Positions 1 to 7,307 of a DNA stretch of 14,498 nt are shown here, piece after piece. Under the pieces are notes generated by a model that worked only from the letters and a program-made list of their open reading frames with translations, had not been told where the DNA came from and did no database searches. The position numbers were made by a program, and so were the translations under genes. How positions within the stretch are numbered: the first letter of the stretch is position 1; each line of letters opens with the position of its first letter. Source of the stretch: Ectocarpus siliculosus (taxonomy: Eukaryota > Sar > Phaeophyceae > Ectocarpales > Ectocarpaceae); contig FN648938.1 in the NCBI GenBank assembly GCA_000310025.1, positions 120,707 through 135,204 on the forward strand, in the 5' to 3' direction.

Positions 1-87
1 TTTTATCTCAAGGGGCGCTTGTTCCGCTGTTTTTCTTCATGGCCATTGTATTATTTACCGTGGTACGTGGGTCGCAACCAAGCGCAC

Positions 88-349
88 CTGAGAGGTAGGG
101 CCCGGGGGGGGGGGCTCCCCTTCCCCGTCCCCCCTGGCCACCAGCAGCGGGATCAGCGCGAGCAGGGCGTCCAGCAGCAGGTGCACGGCCAGCGGTAGCG
201 CGAAGAAGGACCTGCCCAGGTGTCGGCGCAGCTCGATCGCGGCCACCAGGGTCACGGCGGCGGAGACGACGGCGCCCAGGCACAGCAACCCGCACAGGGT
301 TTTCCACAGGAGTCGCAGGTGTCGCCGGAGCAGGGCCGACTGCGTCTCG
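88..349 (-). CDS. Membrane protein gene, exon 3 (two TM helices)
   Basis: Acceptor GAGCGCAG after a T-rich tract; one base completes the Arg codon begun in exon 2. It encodes a basic stretch, helix 1 (around LLCLGAVVSAAVTLVAA) and helix 2 (around LPLAVHLLLDALLALIP), followed by an acidic, proline-rich end. Codon third positions are almost all G or C, as in the other genuine exons. The possible donor is CAG/GTGCGC at 88/87; read-through would instead stop at 55. Confidence 0.6.
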
Positions 350-1296
350 CTGCGCTCGAAAAACAAAAATTTGCATCGAATGCATGCGAATCGATGGGTT
401 ATGCAGACGGATGTCGTTTTGTGTTCTTGAGATCGGGTGTGTCGAGTTTTTTTTTAAGTGTGAGGGTGCACAGTTAACGCTGTGCTCGGGTGCCTCTTTG
501 CCTAGGACAAAAATCAGATAGGCCGGTGAGTGGTGAATATGCTCGTGTGTGCTGGGCTGTGTGGGCTAATCTGGGTGAAAGTGTTGCTACCTCTGCCCCG
601 GGTGGAGAAACCGCTGCGCTCCTGGTTTCTACAGGAGTCGCAAGCATTGCCGAAAGAGCGGCCAGACTATTCTACCGGGTAGTATGCCACTATTCTACCG
701 GGTGGTATGCCTTAACCTTTAGGTTGGCCGAGAGGGGGGGGGGGGGGGGGACAAGCCCAGTGCGAAAGCGGCTTGCTGGCACAGCACCAAAATAGGAGGT
801 GCTTGAGGTGACATAGGTCAAATGTGTGTACCCCAACCATTGGGCGGAAATCAAACGTTGCTATGCTGCTGCTGTTTTTGCTGTTTTCGGACGAACCAAG
901 CAGTGATACCAGTTACCCCTGGGGAGAGAGGGTGTTGCGGGGGCGGAAATTCAGACCACCAAAGCTGCTTGTACGTTAACGCATCTGCCGGGCGGCGAGC
1001 TCGCTTGGATGTTGTCTTGCGAACGAACGCGCCAATCGTCACACAGCAGGACAGCAACCAGAACAGGAGGAAAACAATTGTAAATTATTCCTTTTTGAGA
1101 CAATTTGCCATTCTACCTGGCTCGAGTCTAAGCTGCCACATCCTAGACCCCGATCTATTTCTGTCTACATACAAAGCATTGTTTTCAGCTGTTAAGACAC
1201 CAGCATCCCTGATGCAGGAAGTGAACAGGGTGGCGGGGGCGGCAAGCCTGTCTCGCCCTGTCTGTCTGTCTGTCTATCTGTCTGTCTCTGTCTATG

Positions 1297-1347
<51 letters not shown>

Positions 1348-2547
1348 TTCTCTCTCCCTCTCTCTTTATGGCGTCACGCAACTACCTCTTGTTCGTGTTC
1401 GGAAACTCACCGCTTCCTTGCCCGTCTGGCTCTCCTCTTGGCTCGAACATCATCGTCGGCTGCCAGCAGAGGAGCCTGGTCTTCTTCTCCCTCTCCTCCT
1501 CCTTCTCCACGTCTCTCCTCCCCTCCATCGCTATGTCCGTCGTCGTTCTGACGGGGGATGGGGTCAATGCATGTGTGGGAAGTGCGTTAAGGGGTGTCGT
1601 GAGATGAGGGCGATTGCGCTTGACTATTGCCGTCGTACATGGCCGACAGAAAAACTATCTCAAGAGGGGCAGACAAACAGAGAGAGACAAACACACAGAA
1701 AGACAAAACCGGTTATAGATAAAAGAGAGGCGGGTAGAGAGACAGAAAGAGAGGCAAAAACAGAGCCAGGCATGGCAGCACCACCTGGTCGGTGCGAGAA
1801 TGCTGGCTGGGATACAACGCCACCAAACCCGCGCATCGTACTGGCGCGTTCAGGAGACAAGCTACCGTTTGTTTGCCCGACAACGCAGACAACGGAAGAC
1901 GTACTTGACGGCAGGAAGTGCCATGGAATTCCCTAGCGGCGCCCAGCGCACGGTTGATTTGTTTCGAGTTGTGTTACCGCCGTGTGTGACGGTAAACATC
2001 AGCCCCCCAAGCACGGTAGCTCCACAGGAGAAGAGTTGCCGGCGTTGGCACATGGCGATGATGAAAAAAACACTGTCGATAGTATTCAGAATACGTGCAG
2101 TTTGGCACTGACATTCTCTTTAAAAAAAAATGGGGCAAAGACCTTTGAGATTGGTCTTACAGCGGGTCTGGTATTGACACACATTGGATGCGGAACAACT
2201 CACATGCGCGAAAGCAATATTTGCGCGCAGGTTTGTGGTTGTTGTGCACATCCCGATAGGTGTTACCATGCAGCAGCCGACACAGCTAGCGATGTCGGGG
2301 GATTCCCCTGCCAGTTTAAGTGCTATCAGATGGAGGCGTGGTCGGTACCTAACAGCTACAGCGGTATAGCTCTCGGCGTGTACAATAGCCGCAGGGAGAG
2401 GAGAGGCGAGAGAGGGCAAGAACATATATGTACGAAGATACGATCCCATGCAATCGACCGAGAGCACGAACGAGCTGCACTGCTGTGTCTCACCAGGGAT
2501 AGCTCTGCGAGCTCGACGCCTTCCTCGTCGTCCACCGTTATGGCCAT
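88..2547 (-). CDS. Two-helix membrane protein gene, 3 exons found, 3' end unresolved
   Basis: Unrecognised membrane protein. Model: exon 1 2547-2494, exon 2 1547-1411, exon 3 349-88; both introns are GT-AG and the phases agree (0, then 2+1 completing an Arg codon). The start is the ATG in GGAGCCATGGCC, an excellent Kozak match. The 151 residues visible are a short acidic N-terminus, an acidic glycine-rich segment containing an acidic dileucine DQAPLL (residues 41-46), a polybasic block (53-64), then two hydrophobic helices at about 79-102 and 112-135. The basic block before helix 1 predicts a cytosolic N-terminus. After residue 151 the frame either splices at a CAG/GTGCGC donor toward sequence left of the window or reads ten more codons to a stop at 55. 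A poly-C run within exon 3 (minus sense) makes the frame there less safe. It is divergent from the kinase gene. Homology unknown; the gene is likely real, the exact 3' end is not settled. Confidence 0.62.
666..711. repeat. 23-bp direct repeat, two copies
   Basis: ACTATTCTACCGGGTAGTATG plus CC occurs at 666-688 and, with one A to G change, immediately again at 689-711. Confidence 0.85.
734..750. repeat. G17 homopolymer
   Basis: Seventeen consecutive G within the minus-gene intron. Several similar G or C runs occur in the window, so length may be affected by sequencing or assembly error. Confidence 0.8.
1256..1366. repeat. CTGT and CT microsatellite
   Basis: A (CTGT)n tract grades into a long (CT)n tract with a few T insertions. 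It lies in intron 2 of the membrane protein gene, just downstream of exon 2 in the minus-strand transcript, where it reads as GA-rich RNA. Confidence 0.9.
1411..1547 (-). CDS. Membrane protein gene, exon 2 (acidic/polybasic linker)
   Basis: Acceptor CCCGTCAG at 1548-1555 and strong donor AAGCG/GTGAGT at 1411/1410. In the chosen frame it reads 45 codons plus 2 nt: Asp/Glu/Gly-rich, then EEDQAPLL, then a run of Arg/Lys (RAKRRARRARKR across the junction). Another frame is also open but does not fit the phases on both sides. Composition suggests a disordered cytosolic tail. Confidence 0.6.
1548..2493 (-). other. Intron 1 of membrane protein gene
   Basis: 946 bp, GTGAGA...CAG. It contains the purine-rich tract at 1656-1763. 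The remaining open frames have no start context, splice sites or codon bias like the real exons. Confidence 0.5.
1656..1763. repeat. Degenerate GA/CAGA purine-rich tract
   Basis: Rich in AGAGAGAC, CAGAAAGA and AGAGAGGC words on the plus strand. It is roughly the reverse complement of the CTGT/CT microsatellite on the other side of exon 2. Confidence 0.7.
2494..2547 (-). CDS. Membrane protein gene, exon 1 (start)
   Basis: Eighteen codons, MAITVDDEEGVELAELSL, from an ATG in near-perfect Kozak context to a strong CTG/GTGAGA donor in phase 0. The exon is acidic and has no hydrophobic signal peptide. Confidence 0.6.
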
Positions 2548-2741
2548 GGCTCCGTTGTGGTCATCACGGGCAGCGCTACGGGAGCTCGGCGGGCGGCGCG
2601 GGTGGCACTCAAACCATCCCCAAAAACGCACACAATACGAAGAGGCATGCTTTCTGCTGACATTCCAGCGGCCTCACCTTGTCTGCTGTCAAAGAGTAAA
2701 CCATTGCCGGTTTGTAACACGCTTTTTGCCATCCTTTCGTG
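2548..2741. promoter_or_regulatory. Putative bidirectional promoter between divergent genes
   Basis: The 194 bp between the minus-strand ATG (2547-2545) and the plus-strand ATG (2742) must hold both 5' UTRs and core promoters unless upstream non-coding exons exist. It is GC-rich toward the minus gene and more A/T-rich toward the plus gene. I see no clear TATA box. An in-frame TAA at 2715 precedes the plus start, which supports 2742 as the first codon. Confidence 0.5.
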
Positions 2742-2870
2742 ATGGCGCGACAGATGCCCATCACAGTACTCTATCGGGAGTCTGGTTCAGGATGCGATGA
2801 GATCCCTATGCGGGTCGGAACGGGCGCTCCCCGTGAAGACGCCGGGTACAACGCGTTCGAATTGTTTCTG
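2742..2870 (+). CDS. Kinase gene exon 1 (start; first strands of DIX-like domain)
   Basis: ATG with G at -3 and G at +4, 43 codons, and a strong CTG/GTAAGA donor in phase 0. It encodes a first beta strand (ITVLYRES), a loop, and the beginning of a second strand (AFELFL). Exon 2 continues this with PPGKTVATVSDL, a natural strand-turn-helix. Confidence 0.65.
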
Positions 2871-5140
2871 GTAAGAAACTTGGAATACATGTACAATGTA
2901 GAACATCTGGGTTTCTCTTGAGCAGAAGTGCGGCGGGATACGGTGCTTGCGAAAGCGGTTTGTTCCGCCTAGCTGCTGGTAAATAAGTCGCCTTCTTGAT
3001 AAATGAGGAAAGCAAACAACATGAAGACGCTTGCACGCATATGGCCTCCCTCTGGATGGCGCGTGACTGCCGTTTCGTGAAAAGTGGCAGAGCTCGGCCA
3101 CTCCTGACTCCAAGACTACTGCTGTACTCATCAGAGAGAGACCTCTTATGCATACAGCAAGTCTTTTGTAGCTTCGGCGCACTACTGCTGTACAGCAGTA
3201 GTCAAACTTGACTTTGCGAGGCAAACCCTCCCCTGTGCTGAAGCCTTAAATTTTCTTTTTGACACGCACGGCGAACTTTCCTACCTTGTAGCCGTGCATG
3301 CTCCATGATCGACGAGCCATCACAGATTCGGATGGACTTTGTGCGCGCATCCCATCCGCCCCCTCTCCTACCTTCAGGCTCGTTGGCTCGTTAGGGTAGT
3401 CTCTGGTTGATGATAAAATAACACTCTGGATGTCCTCCCCCCCCCTCGTCGAACCATCCCCCCTCGGCTTTGGCATGTCCCCATGCCCGTCCCAGCGTTG
3501 TAAGCAACGCGGCCAATGATCCAATGGCTTTCACAGGCCACGCGAAAGTTGAATTCCAAAGCCCACTCATCATTGCCATATTTGTTCACTCCAATTCGAC
3601 CAGCCGTTTCAGCGTGGTGTAGGCGGTGACAGAACTAAGGGACTATGGCCCTCATTACATACAAGGTCGCCGAAAACGCCCAAACCCCGGAGGCGTCTGT
3701 CGACGCCCCAGGAACGGTTCTCCAAAGAACCCCTGCTCAGTGGCCTGATCAGGCGAGCAACAATGAGGAACGCCCTCCGGGGCGCCCTCTGTTTCGATTC
3801 CATCCTGCTTATTTTGTAGCCTCCCACCCCCATCCGTCCTCTCGAGGACACATGGGTCAATGGTCTAACCGCTAAGGCATGCAAAACATGAGTACCCCCC
3901 CGCGCGCGCGCGCGCCCTCTGTTTCAATTCTGCTGGTTATTATGTAGCCCCCTGGCAAGACCGTGGCGACCGTGTCGGATCTCGTGGGGGCGTTTCCGCT
4001 GGGCCCGTCGTATCACCTCGACGTCCTCCGGCCGGACGGCATCTTCGAGAGCGTGCGGGACCTAGACCTGGGATCGCCGGTGCCTTTCGCGGGGGGAAAC
4101 ATCATCACGTGCAGGTAGGTTTGTGTGCCTTCGCTCGTCTCATTTTTTTTACCTGTACGTGTTCTACGGCTCCTTGATCGTCCGAGGGTTGGTTTGTTTG
4201 TCGTGTCGTATGCGTACGTTGGCGTTCGCCTGTTCGTCCCGATTTCCTTAGCTGTTGCACCCGCCTGCAGGCATCTCAAGAGAAGGACACACGTGATCCT
4301 TTTGGAAGGCTGTGCATTCGAGCCCACACCTTGGCACGAAAGCAAGGTTAAGAAATGACACAAGCCATCACGCTGCCACTAATGCCACGTACTTTTGGGC
4401 AGAGCACCCACCGTCGGTTTATTAGACAAAAACTTTAACTATTCGAATCACCTGCTGCGCATCTCTACCACCGTGTTCATCGTGGCCAGAAAATTGGTGT
4501 TTTCGAACCGAAAAATCTTGTAGGATATCGGTTGTACTCAACAAACAATGTTATGTCTCTCCGGACCGCTCAACTTACCCCCCTCGGCGAAAAGAGGGAA
4601 TCGTTCTCGACAGACGTTGGGGACATGCTACCAGTCTTGATGGCCATCTCCACACCACACACACAAAGAGAAAGGAGAAAATATTCCCGGGTGTTCCACG
4701 GCTCTAGCCAGCCGCTTGCTTCTTGTACTCCGCACGTGCGTGGCTGTCCAGCTATGCTTCTTCCGCCATCCCAAGGCGTGGTCTAAGCAATATGCTTCCC
4801 TCTCAACGCCTTGTGTCCTGCAGAAGGCCGCAACCATTATAGTACCGAGCTCTGAGCGGGCCGCGAGCCGGCATGTCGAATCAGGGACACCCACGCGCCG
4901 TCCCAGGCAGTACAAAGGGCGAGATGCCGTATCACATCGATCTGCGACTCTCTGCAGGTTCGCATTGATGACCCCGTCTGTTCTTGGCCGTGAGGAGCAA
5001 GACTTGCCCCCCTTTCATTACGTTTTTCGTGCATGCAGGGTGTTCCGGCTCGCTTGCCCCCCCGGGTACGCCTCCGGAGGCACGGGGAAGATGCTTCCGG
5101 TTAGTGCTAGCGGGGTGTGGACCGGACCTGGGCGAGGGTC

Positions 5141-5182
<42 letters not shown>

Positions 5183-7271
5183 TCATCGGAAGCAAGTGAG
5201 AGACCCTCAGTTTTTTTTTTTAAGAGATGATGAATCGGCGTATTAGATACATGGCGAACGGGAGCTCGTGTTCCTGTGTCTGTCTGTTGCTGTTCGCTTC
5301 GCAGCGTTGGTTCCAGCTTTGTCGCACTCTCACGAACTCTATATTTTAACACGGAGACTGCGGGCTTGTTTGTTGCAGAGTTTGGTGCTGTTCATTTTCA
5401 AAATCCCCGAAACAGCCGTATGCTTCCAGCGTGCTCAACGCAAGGCTCGAGAAACCCGAATCAAGCCCGGAGTGCGCACTCGCGTTGTCCAAGTCCCTGC
5501 TTCTACACCAATGATATAACCCTCTCACGTGCTCTGACGTTCGAGGTTCAATCTGCTCCCCTTCCGCCTCACGCTCAATTTTGTCACTACCCTCGCAGCT
5601 CTTGACCCACAACAAGGCAGCAGCGCGCGGGGGGCGACCGTTCTAATATCATTTTCGGCGTTCCGCGTACGATTTTCGAGGTTCCATGTACAGTGGGCAT
5701 CTCGGTTAAGGGACCCCCTGTTTGGCGACATGCTCTGTTTAGCGACCACAAAGTCACGTAGCACCGCCGCACCCCGGTAGTATAACTGCCATATGATTGT
5801 CATCTCCGCTTGGCAACCTGACCTGAATAGCGGCCACATTTCGTCGTGACACTAAGGCTCGCTAAACCGGGGCCCCCCGCCGTAATTCACTTCCAACACA
5901 TCCTCACTAGAAACCACCACCACCTCGCATTGCTCCCTGACGAGGCAGTCCGCGGGGGGCGGCGGCGGCGGGGGCGGCGGCGGCAACGTGGTGAAGGATC
6001 TGAAGAAGAACGCCGGGAAGGCCACCAAGGGGCTGTTCGGGCTGGTGAGCGGGGCTGTTCAGCGCACGGCGGAGTACCTGACGCACCAGGAGATGACGGT
6101 CGGGGTGTACAAGGTGCAGATCGTGAGAGAGATGGCCGAGGGAGGTGAGAGGTCCATGCAGAAACCTGTCGCATGGCGTTTGTGGGGGAAGCGGCCAAGG
6201 TTGTGTGTGTGATGATGAAGAGAGCAGAGGATCGAGGCATTGATGGATGTGAAACGTGTATTCGTTGTTGAGGAAGAGGCCGGGTTGCAAGTAGATGAAG
6301 GACGAAGATATCGGGGTGAACGTGAACGGATGGATGTGAAGCCTGTTACGTATCGTTGTTGGAGAAGAGGCCAGGTTAGACATGAACATCAAGAGAAGTG
6401 CAGCATCGAGGTGAACGTGAGTGGATGGATGCAAACCCTGTCATCGTTTTTGGAGAAGGGTCGGGTTGCACATAGATGAAGAATGCGACCTGCATGGATA
6501 GATGTGGAACCTGTTGGCGTTGTTGGGGAAGCCAAGTTGTGTGTGTATGAAGGTGAAAGAATGCAAGTTCGAGGTGAATAAGGATGGATGGTGTGTCGTG
6601 ACTGGCCGGCTCGGCAACCGCATTTTCAGAGGGGACAGGGGACGCATTGTGGCGAAGCTCTGTTAGAGAGGGGAGTTGGGAGAGATGGTTGAAAGGAGTA
6701 AGGTGACGGAGAGCACGGGACGTTTTGTATCCCGCGGCATGCCTAAGCTGGTCTTCCCGAAACGAACAGACTGTCCCTGGCGGGCGGGGCTGGTCCCCTC
6801 TTGGCGACCTTCTTGGGGCGTTTTGCTCTTCCTTGCCGGCTTGGGTTCCGCGTTTTGCGTAGCATGGAGCAGTTTTCCTACGTTCGGCGGTGACCACTGG
6901 TCCTGAAGACGAGAGGGAGGCTACATTGAAGGCGCGACAAAGAGAAATTCATGAAAGCCACGAACAGATACCGCTTGCACAAGAGAGAAGATGAAAACCA
7001 ACGACAGCAGCAGCAGTAGCAGCAGCAGCGGCAACAACAACAACAACAACAACAACAAACAACCAAACGCAACAAGCAGGCTTCAGCACGGTCTATCTGG
7101 TCCGCGACGCTCGCACACGAGAACATCTGGCCCTGAAGCGGATGCTGTGCCAGGAACGAGACTCTACCGAGGCCGCCCACCGGGAGGTGCAGGTGCTGAG
7201 AGCAGTGGCGCACAGGAACGTCATCGCGTTGCTGGACCAGGTGAGAGTTGTTTTTTTTGTCGTTGTTGTTT

Positions 7272-7307
<36 letters not shown>

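Larger units (their letters stand above)
350..1410 (-). other. Intron 2 of membrane protein gene
   Basis: 1061 bp, GTGAGT...CAG. It holds a 23-bp direct duplication (666-711), a G17 run (734-750) and a CTGT/CT microsatellite (about 1256-1366). Open frames on either strand here are Ser/Leu-rich translations of the microsatellite or lack splice support. I see no other gene. Confidence 0.5.
6145..7079 (+). other. Kinase gene intron 4
   Basis: 935 bp, GTGAGA...AGCAG. Nearly half is the ~85-bp minisatellite, and the last 80 bases are CAG/CAA repeats leading into the acceptor. Confidence 0.8.

Noticed and set aside
822-1607. 261-codon plus-strand open frame
   Set aside because: Contains the CT microsatellite as a long Ser-Leu run and a Cys-rich start; no splice or codon-bias support, and the minus-strand exon 1411-1547 explains the protein-like part.
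1982-2800. 272-codon plus-strand open frame before the kinase gene
   Set aside because: No recognisable motif, and it runs across the divergent promoter and antisense to exon 1 of the membrane protein gene.
3645-3875. Plus-strand frame starting MALITYKVAENAQ as first exon of the kinase gene
   Set aside because: Good start context, but only weak donors (GTTCTC). Exon 1 at 2742-2870 has a strong GTAAGA donor and gives a better strand-turn-helix continuation. Kept only as a possible alternative first exon.
3852-3892. tRNA-like words (GGTCAATGGTCTAACCGCTAAGGC)
   Set aside because: Resembles a D-arm or A box, but there is no B box, acceptor stem or anticodon arm in the expected positions.
5907-6434. 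175-codon minus-strand open frame overlapping kinase exon 4
   Set aside because: It is the antisense of exon 4 plus the ~85-bp minisatellite; His/Pro/Leu-rich repeats with no start or splice support.
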